Numbered from the stretch's first letter, positions 20,116-29,491 are shown. The stretch is DNA of 58,525 nt from Planctomycetaceae bacterium (GCA_007694185.1 RECD01000202.1:1-58525); one strand, 5' to 3'. A program made the numbers and translations. Notes: generated by a model from the letters alone, not told the origin.

Positions 20116-21573
20116 TCAAGCCAGGATCTCACGCACCACCCGCGCCGGTTCCACCCCGGTCAACCGTTGGTCGAGCCCCTGAACGCGGTAGGTCAACCGG
20201 GTGTGATCGAGCCCCAACAGATGCAGGATCGTCGCGTGCAGGTCTCGGACGTGTACCGCATCGGTAGCCACGTCGAATCCCAGTTCGTCAGTTTCGCCGA
20301 ACGTCAAACCCCGCCGCAAGCCGCCGCCGGCCATCCACAGCGAGAAGGCGTTGGGGTGATGGTCACGGCCGTCTCCGCCCGAGCCCTGCGTCATCGGCGT
20401 CCGGCCGAACTCCCCGCCCCAAATGACCAGCGTCTCGTCGAGCATCCCTTGATCGCGCAAGTCGCGGATCAAGGCCGCGCAAGCCCGATCGGTGTCGCGG
20501 CAATTCTTCTTCAAGTCGTTGACCAAATTGCCGTGTTGGTCCCACGCCTCGTGGTAGAGTTGGACGAACCGCACGCCCCGCTGAACCAAGCGGCGGGCTA
20601 GCAAGCAGTTGTTTGCGAACGACGCCCCGCCCGGTTCGGCGCCGTAAGCTTCCAGCGTCGCGGCCGACTCGCGGTTCAGGTCCATCACCTCCGGGGCGAC
20701 ACCCTGCATCCGGAACGCCATTTCGAAAGCGTTGATCCGGGTGGCGATCTCGGGGTCGCCGACCGTTGCCAGCCGCAGCCGATTCAGCTGATTGATCGCA
20801 TCGAGCGAATCACGCTGGGCACCCTGGTCGATCCCCGGTGGGTTGTTCAAATACAACACCGGGTCACCGCCGGCACGGAACTGCACGCCTTGGAAATGGC
20901 TCGGCAGGAACCCGCTGCCCCAACACGAATTGCCGCCACTGGGCCCTTTCGATCCGCTGCTGAAGACGACAAACCCCGGCAGATCCTGAGTTTCACTCCC
21001 CAGTCCGTACAGCGTCCAAGCACCCAAACTCGGCTTGCCAAAAAGTTGGCTGCCGGTGTTCATCTGCAATTGCCCCGGCGCGTGATTGAACGCGTCGGTA
21101 CGCAGCGATCGGATGATCGTCAAATCGTCCGCGACCTCGGCCAGGTGCGGCAACAATTCGCTCAGTTCCGCCCCCGATTCCCCGTGCCGCGTGAACTTGA
21201 ACTTGGGGCCCAGCAACTTGCTGTTGGGGTCGATGAACGCCGCCCGATACCCTTCGAGCAATTCCGGTGGCGGCAACGTCCCATCGAACTCGGCGAGCAT
21301 CGGCTTGTGATCGAGCGTCTCGAATTGGCTGGGACCACCCGCCATGAACAGGTAGATGACGTTCTTGATCTTCGCCGGGAAATGCGGCGGGCGGGTCTCC
21401 AGCGGATGACGCGACGCAGACGAATCGTCGCCCACAGTGCCGCCGTCGGGAGAGCCGGTTTCCTGGGCAGCGGCCGCATCGGGGCCGAGCAGCGAACGCA
21501 GCGCGATGCCGCCCAAACCGACACCACACCCCCGCAGAAACCAACGTCGCGCGATCGATTCGGGCTCGTTCAT
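20116..21573 (-). CDS. DUF1501 protein with Tat signal
   Basis: 485 residues. DUF1501 proteins are sulfatase/phosphatase-like exported proteins of unknown function, hugely expanded in planctomycetes. A twin-arginine signal (ARRWFLRGCGVGLGGIALRS) opens the protein, implying export in folded form. Family segments: KIKNVIYLFMAGGPSQFETLDHKP, shortened here as FMAGGPSQFETLDHKP; TIIRSLRTDAFNHAPGQLQM; GVRFVQLYHEAWDQHGN; and ETLVIWGGEFGRTPM with GRDHHPNAFSLWMAGGG. The ATG overlaps the stop of the upstream UspA gene (ATGA), so the two are translationally coupled. DUF1501 genes usually follow DUF1549/DUF1553 genes; pairing with a UspA gene is uncommon. Confidence 0.93.
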   Translation of the reverse strand: MNEPESIARRWFLRGCGVGLGGIALRSLLGPDAAAAQETGSPDGGTVGDDSSASRHPLETRPPHFPAKIKNVIYLFMAGGPSQFETLDHKPMLAEFDGTLPPPELLEGYRAAFIDPNSKLLGPKFKFTRHGESGAELSELLPHLAEVADDLTIIRSLRTDAFNHAPGQLQMNTGSQLFGKPSLGAWTLYGLGSETQDLPGFVVFSSGSKGPSGGNSCWGSGFLPSHFQGVQFRAGGDPVLYLNNPPGIDQGAQRDSLDAINQLNRLRLATVGDPEIATRINAFEMAFRMQGVAPEVMDLNRESAATLEAYGAEPGGASFANNCLLARRLVQRGVRFVQLYHEAWDQHGNLVNDLKKNCRDTDRACAALIRDLRDQGMLDETLVIWGGEFGRTPMTQGSGGDGRDHHPNAFSLWMAGGGLRRGLTFGETDELGFDVATDAVHVRDLHATILHLLGLDHTRLTYRVQGLDQRLTGVEPARVVREILA

Positions 21574-22142
21574 TCGGTCATCTCGAATTGGTGTTCCGGA
21601 TGCCGGACGACGACGACCGGACAACCGCAGGTTTGCACCACCCGCTCGGTAACGCTCCCCAGCAGCAAGCTGGCGATCTTCGAATGCCCCTGTGAACCGA
21701 TCACCAACAGATCGATGCCCCGGGACTCGACATACTGGTTGATCTCTTTCACCGGGTGACCGATGCGGATGTCTCGGAAGACCGTCAAGCCGATCCACCA
21801 GTGTTGGTCGACCGCTTCCATCCGCTGGGCGGCTCCCGATTGCATCGAACGCACCAACTCGGCGTACTGACCGATATGCCCGGGCGCCTCGTCCGCGGCC
21901 ACGTCGGCCGCTTCGGAAGACTCCGTCGCTGCCAATTCCAGGCGTCGCAAGTAGTCTCGGGTCTCTTCGCCGGAACCGGTGAAGTCCGGATGCATCGCGA
22001 GTTGGCCGACGTGCTCGAGTACATGCAGCAGATGCAAGTCGGCTGAGAAGGTTCTCGCCAAGGCCGCCGCATAATGCACCGCGTGGTCGGCCGGTTCGCT
22101 AAAATCGGTCGGAACGCAAACCTTCGTGATCTTCAATCGCAT
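21570..22142 (-). CDS. Universal stress protein (UspA family), single domain
   Basis: 190 residues from ATG 22142; a longer form from 22199 is possible, but GGGAG lies before the inner ATG and the family fold begins at KITKVCVPTDFSEPADHAV. The C-terminal ATP-binding motif G-x2-G-x9-G-S is present: GSQGHSKIASLLLGS, followed by VTERVVQTCGCPVVVVR. A 45-residue acidic insertion in the middle is longer than usual. UspA proteins bind ATP or AMP and act in stress responses. The gene is coupled to DUF1501 by an ATGA overlap, and diverges from a serine hydrolase gene across 55 bases that must hold both promoters. Confidence 0.9.
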   Translation of the reverse strand: MRLKITKVCVPTDFSEPADHAVHYAAALARTFSADLHLLHVLEHVGQLAMHPDFTGSGEETRDYLRRLELAATESSEAADVAADEAPGHIGQYAELVRSMQSGAAQRMEAVDQHWWIGLTVFRDIRIGHPVKEINQYVESRGIDLLVIGSQGHSKIASLLLGSVTERVVQTCGCPVVVVRHPEHQFEMTE

Positions 22143-22197
22143 CGCCGTGACACTCCCGTACTCGCTGCCTTCCACGCCCGCCAAATCGAGCCCTTCC

Positions 22198-23358
22198 ATG
22201 ATACCTCGTCACGCTCCGACCGGTCAGCCCGCGGGGTTTTCCGCGGCCCCGCGTCGGGCCTTTCTCGCCTTCGCTAGCTCCCTTTCGATCGGATCCTTGA
22301 TGACCCTGCAAGCCCAAGCCGAAACCGTCCCATCCCGTTTCGAACCTGCCGCAGGTCCTTTGCGCGACGCGGTGAACGTGGGGCGGATCAACGCCGCGGC
22401 GATGTGGGTTCGCCAAGGCGACGCCGAAGCGACTTGGAACTTCGGCAGCTCCGATTCGGCTGATGACCCGTTTCTGATCGCTTCGATTTCGAAAACGATG
22501 ACGGTCGCCGGGATGTTGGCGTTGGTGGACGACGGCGAGATCGATTTGGACGCGAAGGCGTCGCGTTACCTTCCTGAGTTCACCGGCGACGGCCGCGAAG
22601 GTGTCTTGGTCTGGCAACTGTTGACCCACGTTTCGGGACTTCCGGACCAAGTAGCCAACAACGCCGAGTTGCGATCGAGCCATTCGCCGCTGGCCGCTTT
22701 CGTCGCTGCGGCGCTCCGCGCGCCGCTCGCATTCCCCCCCGGGACGGCTTATTCCTACAGCAGCATGGCGATCCTGCTGGCGGCCGAAATCAGCCGCCGG
22801 ATCAGCGGCCTGTCGCTGCCCGAATTGCTCGCCAACCGTCTGTTCCGCCCGCTCGGCATGACGACCACCTCGCTCGGTCTGGGCGGCCGTGATCCGGAGA
22901 AATTGATCGCGTGCCAGGTCGAGAGCGCCGCCCCAGAATCGGGAGCCGGTGATGCCGCTGCTCGCCAGTGGGATTGGAACAGCCGTTACTGGCGAGATTT
23001 TGGGGCACCTTGGGGAGGCGTCCATGCTTCGGCCCGCGATGTCGGCCGATTCCTTTGGGAGGCGATGCACCCGAGCGGCCTGACTTTGCGGGCAGCAACC
23101 TATCGCCGGATGACGACGAACCAAAACCCGGCCGGTTTGACCCCACGCGGTTTGGGCTTCGGGGTCGGCAAAGCGGCGAGCAGCCGCTACGGGTCGCCGC
23201 TCGCCTTCGGACACACCGGCGCCACCGGGACACTCGCTTGGGCCGACCCGAAGACCGACACCGCCTGCGTCGTGCTGACCACCCTCCCAGGAACGGCGAT
23301 GAAGCCACACCCTCGACAACTCGCTTCGGATCTCGTCGGCCAACTCGCGATGTCCTGA
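22198..23358 (+). CDS. Secreted serine hydrolase, beta-lactamase/class C PBP family
   Basis: 386 residues. The N-terminus RRAFLAFASSLSIGSLMTLQAQA is an export signal (ending AQA). The beta-lactamase-fold catalytic elements are SISK (SxxK nucleophile, IASISKTMTVAGMLAL) and YSYSS at the YxN/YxS position. LLTHVSGLPDQV and LFRPLGMTTTSL are standard family segments, and HTGATGTLAW is the KTG-like HxG box. Members include esterases, D-amino-acid hydrolases and low-molecular-weight peptidoglycan carboxypeptidases; resistance to beta-lactams cannot be inferred. The start at 22198 is chosen because the signal peptide begins there; an in-frame GTG at 22126 overlaps the divergent UspA gene. Confidence 0.9.
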   Translation: MIPRHAPTGQPAGFSAAPRRAFLAFASSLSIGSLMTLQAQAETVPSRFEPAAGPLRDAVNVGRINAAAMWVRQGDAEATWNFGSSDSADDPFLIASISKTMTVAGMLALVDDGEIDLDAKASRYLPEFTGDGREGVLVWQLLTHVSGLPDQVANNAELRSSHSPLAAFVAAALRAPLAFPPGTAYSYSSMAILLAAEISRRISGLSLPELLANRLFRPLGMTTTSLGLGGRDPEKLIACQVESAAPESGAGDAAARQWDWNSRYWRDFGAPWGGVHASARDVGRFLWEAMHPSGLTLRAATYRRMTTNQNPAGLTPRGLGFGVGKAASSRYGSPLAFGHTGATGTLAWADPKTDTACVVLTTLPGTAMKPHPRQLASDLVGQLAMS

Positions 23359-23637
23359 AGCGGCCGATCACGGCCGGCCCAGCGACGCCGATGCCAGCCA
23401 CTCAGGCCCCGCCCAACGAAGCTTTGGGACGAACCGAATCGTGGTCGCGGTGGTGCGGCATCATTTCCTGTTCCGCGTGGGCAAAGCGTGTCGATCGAGG
23501 CCGGATCGGCTAAAATGGGGACAGCGCGAGTCGAGCGGGAGATTCCCCGCCGTGACATCGCCACGCGATCTCATTCGGTGGCAACGAGATCAGCCCCCAC
23601 GCCACTTCCCAACCTTTCCGCCCGCAGAACTCTTGGT

Positions 23638-26600
23638 ATGGACTCCTCCCACAACAAGACAATCAGCCCGGTGTCCCCTACCGCCCGCCGGACGGCCGCA
23701 CCGTTTTTCATGACGGCACTGACTCTCGGCCTGGTCCTCAACCCGGGAATCGCCCAAGGCGATTGGCTGACATTTCGCGGCGATTCTTCACGTTCGGGCT
23801 ACTCGCCCGAACCGCTCGGCGAGGAGCTGACGGTACGCTGGAGTCACGATGCGGGCGCCCCAACACCCGCTTGGCCGCGGTCCGGCAGGCTACCTTTCGA
23901 CCAGGCTTATCACACGGTCGTGTCGGGTGACGCCGTGTTCTTCGCCAGTTCGACCGATCACTCCCTTTATCGCGTCGACGCCCGAACCGGCGCCGGCGAG
24001 CCGATCTTCACGTCCGACGGCCCGCTCCGCTTCGCCCCGACGATCTGGCGTGACCGGCTGTTCCTGGTCAGCGACGACGGTTACCTCCATTGCCTGACGT
24101 TCGAGGGCGACACGATTTGGAAGCATCGAGGTGGCCCCAGCGATGCGAGGCGGTTGGGCAACGAGCAGTTGATTTCGAAATGGCCTGCCCGGGGCGCGCC
24201 GGCGGTCGTCGGCGACACGGTTTACTACGCCGCGGGTATCTGGCCGACCGACGAAATTTTCGTCTACGCCCTCGATTGTCAAACCGGCGATCCGGTTTGG
24301 GTCAATGACGATTCGGGCGGGCTGTACATGCCCCAGCCTCACGGTGGCGCGGATGCCGAAAGCGGCGTTTCGGCTCAAGGATACTTGGTCGTTTCAGGCG
24401 ACGATTCCAGCGCTGTCGCGTTCCCAAAACCCGCAACTGCGGACGCGACCGATGCGGCTGACGACCGAGACGATTCGCGGCCACGACTGCTGGTTCCGAC
24501 GGGCCGCGCCGTCCCCGCCGCCTTCGATCTGGCGACCGGTAAATTCGAGTACTTCCATCTCCAACAATATGGCCAGCGAGGTGGTTTCGCCACGATGGCC
24601 GTCGGACCGATGTTCTTCAACAGCGGCATCGCGTTCGATCTCGCCAGCGGCCAGGCCGGCGAGACCCTCGGCGGCGGCCCGATGGCGGCGCTGCCAGGAG
24701 GTCTGGTCCGCGCCGATGGCAAACAGGTGGTCGCTTACCGCTGGGTCGAACAGGAGAAGGCGGATCGCCGCGGCCAGGTTTCCAAATCTTGGGGACTCGC
24801 CCCACTCTGGACGACGCCGAATGTCGATGGCGGCACCTCCCTGATCGTCGCCGGTAAAACGGTTGTCGCCGGTGGCGATGGTCAGGTGACCCTGCTCGAT
24901 GCCGAGACCGGTGAACTGCAAGCGGCGTTCCAGGTTACCGGCAACGCGTACGGGTTGTCAGCCTCCGGCGGACGCCTGTTCGTCAGCACCGATTCGGGCC
25001 ACGTCTATGGGATCGGTAAAGCTGATTCGGATCGTCCCGGTTCAGGTCCGATTCGCCATGTGTCCGTCGCACCTGCCGAGTCGCTCTGGCCGGCCGACCC
25101 GTCGGTCGCGGCTGCGGCGGCCGAGATCCTAGCGAAGGCGGATCTGCATGGCGAAGGCGCGAACGCGCAAGGCTATTGTCTCGATTTCGGCTGCGGTGAC
25201 GGTCACTTGGCGTACGAATTGGCGACCCGCAGCAACCTGCGGGTCTACGGCGTTGACGACGATGCCGCCGCCATCGTCGCCGCCCGCCAACGGCTGATCC
25301 GAGCCGGCGTTTACGGTTCCCGGGTAACCCTGCATCATGTCGATGACCTGGCCAAAACCGGCTACCCGAATTACTTCGCCAACCTGGTCGTCTCGCGACG
25401 CAGCCTGTCACAGCCCCAAGCGACGTTCCTCGAGTCAGGCTGGCAGGCGAGCCAACGCCCGTACGGCGGCGTGGCGATTTTCGGCCCCGCCGGAAAGATG
25501 CGAGTCGAACGACGCGGGGCCCTCGAAAAGGCGGGCGAGTGGACTCACCAGTACATGAGCGCCGCCAACCAACTCTGTTCGACCGACGAACGGCTCGAAG
25601 GGCCACTCGGCATGCTCTGGTACCGCGACATCGCGATCGACGTCCCTCAACGCCACGGCCGAGCACCGGCGCCGCTGTTTTACGACGGCCTGCTCTACCA
25701 CGAGGGGATCGACGAACTCGTTTGCGTCGACGCGTACAACGGGACGGAGGTTTGGCGTTATCCGTTGCCCGGAATCCTCAAGGCTTTCGACGGCGACGAA
25801 CTGATGGGTGTCGCCGGGACCGGCAGCAATTACTGCGTTGGACCGACCGGGGTTTACGTCCGGCTCGAAGACCACGCCCTGCGGATCGATCGCCGCACCG
25901 GCAAGCTGCTCGGCAAGTTCTCCGCGCCGCTTCAAACCGATGGCCAAGTTGGCATTTGGGGCTACCTGTCATTGGAACAGGGGATCCTCTTCGGGTCGCT
26001 CGCCAACCCGGAGCATGTCGTGACTTTCCGCTACCGAGCCACCAGCGGCAACATGGCGGACCAACTGACCGAATCGTCGACCCTGTTCGCGTTGAACGCC
26101 GAGTCGGGTGAACTGCTGTGGCGATTCGACGCCCAAGATTCGATCCGCCACAACGCGATCGCGGTCGGTGACGACCAGGTTTTCCTAATCGATCGGCCGT
26201 TGGCCGATTTCGATCGCAGTCGCGACGGCAAACCGGCCGCTGGCCAGCACCCGACCGGCACCTTGATCGCCTTGGATGCCAAGACCGGCGAAGAGCAATG
26301 GCGAAACGGAGACCAGATCGACGGCACGACGCTGTCGCTCGCCCCCGAGTACCGCAAGTTGCTGATGAGCTATCAGCCGACGCGTTTCTCATTGGCCTCC
26401 GAGGTCGGTGGCCGACTGGCCGTGTTCTCGACCGAACAAGGCGAGATGACTTGGTCGAAAGAGGCCAGCTATTCCAGCCGCCCGCTGATCAACGACTACA
26501 CCGTCTACGCCCAAGGCGGCGCCTGGGATTTGCTCAGCGGTGAGCAACGCCCGTTCAACTTCAGCCGCTCGTATGGCTGCGGCGTCCTGGCCGGCTCCCG

Positions 26601-27642
26601 TCACATGATGGTTTATCGCTCCGCGACCCTCGGCTACTTCGACCTGCTCAAAAATGAACAGACCGAGAACTACGGCGGCATGCGGCCCGGTTGTTGGATC
26701 AACGCGCTCCCGGCCGGCGGCCTGGTGCTGGTCCCGGATGCCTCGGCGGGTTGCGTTTGCAGCTACCTGAACCAATCCTGGATCGCGCTGGAACCGGTCG
26801 GTGTTCGCCCCCCGACCTTGCAACCCGACGGCGGAGCATTCTCTGAAGGTCTCGACGTGACCGTCACGCACGACGACCGCGAAGCCGTGTTGCGGTACAC
26901 CCTCGATGGCAGTTCCCCGAACGTCGATTCGCCGATCTACACCGAACCGCTGACCCTCGCCGCAACGACCCGCCTGCGGGTCCGAGCGTTTTCGGCCGAC
27001 GGTCAGGTCAGTCGCCCCGGCGAAGCCGAGTACCTGATCGACCCCACGCTCGTTGACCTCGACGATTCGCTGTGGCGGGTCTGGGACACCGATCATCCGC
27101 AGGTCTCCTCCGCTCCCAGCAACTGGTCGGTCGAGAATGGCGTCGTCCGACAACGCTCGAACATCTTCGTCGGCAGTGCCACCGACCCGAACCCCGAAGT
27201 GGAACGTTACGGGACATTGCGGATTTTCGAAGGGCCCGGCGGCAGCGACTTCCGAGACGGCGAAATCGAGATGGAAATCCGCTCCGCAGATGATGACAGC
27301 ATCGGCTTCGCTTTCCGAGCCCAAGACGAAAGTCGGCATTACCTCTGGGCGACCGACTTGCAACGCAAGTTCCGGATCTTGGCTCGCAAGGACGGCGACG
27401 ATTACCAGGTGTTGGCCAAGAACGGATCGAGCTACCAGAAAAACACCTGGCAGCGGGTTCGAGTCATCCTGCAAGGCAGCCGCATCACCGTGGAGGTTGA
27501 TGGCGAAAAGGACTTTTCGATCGAAGACGACCGCTTCGCAGCCGGAACGCTGGCCCTCTACAGTTGGGGTTCTGACAACGTCGAGTTCCGCAACATCGTG
27601 ATCCGCCCTGCCGAGACCGATGGAAACTCCGGCGGCGATTGA
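23638..27642 (+). CDS. Secreted PQQ-type propeller protein with internal SAM-methyltransferase domain
   Basis: 1334 residues with a signal peptide (FFMTALTLGLVLNPGIAQG). Layout: PQQ-like beta-propeller blades (about 45-480; e.g. DWLTFRGDSSRSGYS, LLDAETGELQAAFQV); a class I methyltransferase domain (about 490-610) with SAM motif I LDFGCGDGHLAYEL (from residue 515), acidic post-motif VYGVDDDAAAIVAARQRL and VDDLAKTGYPNYFANLVVSR; a second set of propeller blades (about 650-1050; VDAYNGTEVWRYPL, LDAKTGEEQW); a chitobiase/hexosaminidase C-terminal-type domain (about 1055-1140; LRYTLDGSSPNVDSPIYTE); and a concanavalin-like domain (about 1145-1320). The reading frame is open throughout, so the fusion is not an assembly of pseudogenes. 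How a secreted protein would obtain SAM is unclear. The preceding 279 bases hold no recognised gene. Confidence 0.9.
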   Translation: MDSSHNKTISPVSPTARRTAAPFFMTALTLGLVLNPGIAQGDWLTFRGDSSRSGYSPEPLGEELTVRWSHDAGAPTPAWPRSGRLPFDQAYHTVVSGDAVFFASSTDHSLYRVDARTGAGEPIFTSDGPLRFAPTIWRDRLFLVSDDGYLHCLTFEGDTIWKHRGGPSDARRLGNEQLISKWPARGAPAVVGDTVYYAAGIWPTDEIFVYALDCQTGDPVWVNDDSGGLYMPQPHGGADAESGVSAQGYLVVSGDDSSAVAFPKPATADATDAADDRDDSRPRLLVPTGRAVPAAFDLATGKFEYFHLQQYGQRGGFATMAVGPMFFNSGIAFDLASGQAGETLGGGPMAALPGGLVRADGKQVVAYRWVEQEKADRRGQVSKSWGLAPLWTTPNVDGGTSLIVAGKTVVAGGDGQVTLLDAETGELQAAFQVTGNAYGLSASGGRLFVSTDSGHVYGIGKADSDRPGSGPIRHVSVAPAESLWPADPSVAAAAAEILAKADLHGEGANAQGYCLDFGCGDGHLAYELATRSNLRVYGVDDDAAAIVAARQRLIRAGVYGSRVTLHHVDDLAKTGYPNYFANLVVSRRSLSQPQATFLESGWQASQRPYGGVAIFGPAGKMRVERRGALEKAGEWTHQYMSAANQLCSTDERLEGPLGMLWYRDIAIDVPQRHGRAPAPLFYDGLLYHEGIDELVCVDAYNGTEVWRYPLPGILKAFDGDELMGVAGTGSNYCVGPTGVYVRLEDHALRIDRRTGKLLGKFSAPLQTDGQVGIWGYLSLEQGILFGSLANPEHVVTFRYRATSGNMADQLTESSTLFALNAESGELLWRFDAQDSIRHNAIAVGDDQVFLIDRPLADFDRSRDGKPAAGQHPTGTLIALDAKTGEEQWRNGDQIDGTTLSLAPEYRKLLMSYQPTRFSLASEVGGRLAVFSTEQGEMTWSKEASYSSRPLINDYTVYAQGGAWDLLSGEQRPFNFSRSYGCGVLAGSRHMMVYRSATLGYFDLLKNEQTENYGGMRPGCWINALPAGGLVLVPDASAGCVCSYLNQSWIALEPVGVRPPTLQPDGGAFSEGLDVTVTHDDREAVLRYTLDGSSPNVDSPIYTEPLTLAATTRLRVRAFSADGQVSRPGEAEYLIDPTLVDLDDSLWRVWDTDHPQVSSAPSNWSVENGVVRQRSNIFVGSATDPNPEVERYGTLRIFEGPGGSDFRDGEIEMEIRSADDDSIGFAFRAQDESRHYLWATDLQRKFRILARKDGDDYQVLAKNGSSYQKNTWQRVRVILQGSRITVEVDGEKDFSIEDDRFAAGTLALYSWGSDNVEFRNIVIRPAETDGNSGGD

Positions 27643-27795
27643 GCTCATCGTGGAACCCGCTTGGCCGAATCCCTTGCCGGGATGTGATCGCGCTAGCATT
27701 CGCACCCCGCCTGGGTGCCATGCCTTGCCTTCGTCTTCCCGAGCTGGAAGCCGTTCCTTTCGCCTCTCGGTCCCTGCCTCCCCATCGTTTTGATC

Positions 27796-28362
27796 ATGTC
27801 GACCGCGAACCCAGCCGACACTTCCGACGCCGCTCCCACGATCGCCCAGATCGGGATCGTCACCGTTTCTGACCGTGCCTCAAGCGGTGAGTACGAGGAT
27901 CGGGGTGGGCCGGCGATTCGGGACTACTTGAACGAGGTGTTGGCGAGCCCTTGGCAGGGTCTGACGCGGCTCATCCCGGATGACCGATCGACGATCGAAG
28001 CGACCCTCCGTGAGTTAGCCGATCTCGGTTGCCCCCTGATCGTCACCACCGGCGGCACCGGCCCGGCACCGCGCGACGTGACGCCGGAAGCGACCGAAGC
28101 GGCATGTGAAAAAATGCTGCCGGGGTTCGGCGAGCGGATGCGGGAGGTGTCGCTGCAAAAGGTCCCCACCGCGATCCTGTCGCGTCAGACCGCCGGGATC
28201 ATAAAATCGTCATTGATCGTCAACCTGCCAGGCCAACCGAGGGCGATCGCGGAGTGCCTCGATGCCGTCTTCGCCGCGATCCCCTACGCGATCGACCTGA
28301 TCGGCGGCCCAAGACTCGAAACCGATCCGCAGCGGTTGGTCGCCTTTCGCCCAAAGAAGTGA
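27796..28362 (+). CDS. mog: Molybdopterin adenylyltransferase (MogA/MoaB family)
   Basis: 188 residues. The protein adenylylates molybdopterin before molybdenum insertion. Family motifs: IGIVTVSDRASSGEYEDRGG at the start, the MPT-binding loop TTGGTGPAPRDVTPEAT, and IVNLPGQPRAI near the end. The ATG at 27796 precedes the conserved core by 17 residues; an upstream in-frame ATG at 27715 adds a non-conserved hydrophobic stretch. It is followed after 65 bases by a small membrane protein. MogA and MoaB cannot be separated by eye. Confidence 0.93.
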   Translation: MSTANPADTSDAAPTIAQIGIVTVSDRASSGEYEDRGGPAIRDYLNEVLASPWQGLTRLIPDDRSTIEATLRELADLGCPLIVTTGGTGPAPRDVTPEATEAACEKMLPGFGERMREVSLQKVPTAILSRQTAGIIKSSLIVNLPGQPRAIAECLDAVFAAIPYAIDLIGGPRLETDPQRLVAFRPKK

Positions 28363-28427
28363 ACGGGTCAACACGCGATCTGCGGCGGCAGACATCTCCA
28401 TCACGGTAAACGGCTCGAACCTGAACC

Positions 28428-28904
28428 ATGGCTGACTCGGAATCGCTCGTCGGACCTGCTCCGCCCGCCACATCGGAGGCCCCTTCGTTGCGGTTATCGC
28501 CGCGGTGGTTGACGTTGATCTTGAAGGTCATCGGCGGCGTTACCATGCTCGCTTTTGCCGCCGCGGTGATGCCGCAAGCCTGGATCGTGTCGATCGGCGA
28601 ACGACTCGGTTTCGCCCCCTTTCCCGATGCCCCGCTGACTCATTACCTAGCCCGCAACCTGTCGCTGATGTACGGTTTCGTCGGCGGCCTGATTTGGTGG
28701 ATCGCTTCCGACTTGGCCCGATACCGGTCGCTGGTCAGTCCCTTGGCTGTCGCCGTGGTGCTGTTCGGGCTGAGCCAGGCGGTGGTCGATACCCAGGCCG
28801 GCATGCCGATCTGGTGGATTGCCTATGAATCGGTTTCCACCATCCTGGGCGGCGTGATGCTCCTGCTGCTCGACCGATTCACCGATCAAGTCGCCGCAGA
28901 CTAA
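28428..28904 (+). CDS. Small four-helix membrane protein, unknown function
   Basis: 158 residues with a polar N-terminal 25 residues and four predicted transmembrane helices: VIGGVTMLAFAAAVMPQAWI, SLMYGFVGGLIWWIASDLA, LVSPLAVAVVLFGLSQAVVD and ISTILGGVMLLLL-like (STILGGVMLLLLD). No catalytic motif is seen. The same-strand MogA gene ends 65 bases upstream. Seven bases after its stop codon a long inverted repeat begins, which may end its transcript. Confidence 0.72.
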   Translation: MADSESLVGPAPPATSEAPSLRLSPRWLTLILKVIGGVTMLAFAAAVMPQAWIVSIGERLGFAPFPDAPLTHYLARNLSLMYGFVGGLIWWIASDLARYRSLVSPLAVAVVLFGLSQAVVDTQAGMPIWWIAYESVSTILGGVMLLLLDRFTDQVAAD

Positions 28905-28911
28905 GCAATGA

Positions 28912-28995
28912 GCGGTAAAAAAGTGTCCGGAACCTTTTGCGAGGAACTCGCCCTTCGGGTGCTTTGCACAAAAGGTTCCGGACATTTTTTACCGC
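28912..28995. repeat. Long imperfect inverted repeat (REP/MITE-like or terminator)
   Basis: Two 27-28-base arms, GCGGTAAAAAAGTGTCCGGA and onward on the left and its reverse complement on the right (ending GGACATTTTTTACCGC), flank a 29-base core that itself contains CCCTTCGGG. The arms differ by one inserted G. The structure ends in a T-run on both strands, so it could terminate transcription in either direction. Its precise ends and symmetric arms suggest a dispersed repeat rather than a simple terminator. Confidence 0.8.
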
Positions 28996-29107
28996 ACGAT
29001 CCTAACCCGCCCGCCCGCTCCATTTGCCACGGCGCAACGGACACGGCGATCGCTTGCCCTTTCCTTGCCCAAGAACCCAGCGACTCCCGCTAGCGAGCTC
29101 ACCCGCT

Positions 29108-29491
29108 ATGCCGTTATCCGAATCCGACCCACGGGTGTTTTTCGCCGCCGAGCGAACGCTGATGGCTTGGATCCGAACGGGGATCGCCATCATGGCGATC
29201 GGCTTGGTCGTGTCACGATTTGGGCTGTTTCTGCGACTGATGGCAGCGCGAGATGCCGGCCCGGGTGAACCGACCCTCGTCCATCCGGACCCGTCCGCCT
29301 TGCTCGGGGTCACCTTTGTCGTCGTCGGGTCGATCGCGATCCTGATCGCCGCCTACCAGCACAGCCGTTTCGTCCGCACGTTGAAGCCAATCGATCTGGC
29401 CCCCGCCTACTCGGGCAACGTCTCGATCGCCATCGCGCTGCTGATCGCCAGCCTCGGCGGTGTTCTCGCCCTTTATCTCTGTCTGACCTGA
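29108..29491 (+). CDS. DUF202 (YidH-type) membrane protein
   Basis: 127 residues. The N-terminal signature FFAAERTLMAWIRTGIAIMA is typical of DUF202, a small inner-membrane family of unknown function. Three hydrophobic helices are visible: IAIMAIGLVVSRFGLFL, ALLGVTFVVVGSIAILIAAY and VSIAIALLIASLGGVLALYL. The ATG at 29108 starts just before the signature; an in-frame start at 29024 would run into the intergenic repeat region. It converges on the pckA gene 59 bases away. Confidence 0.87.
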   Translation: MPLSESDPRVFFAAERTLMAWIRTGIAIMAIGLVVSRFGLFLRLMAARDAGPGEPTLVHPDPSALLGVTFVVVGSIAILIAAYQHSRFVRTLKPIDLAPAYSGNVSIAIALLIASLGGVLALYLCLT

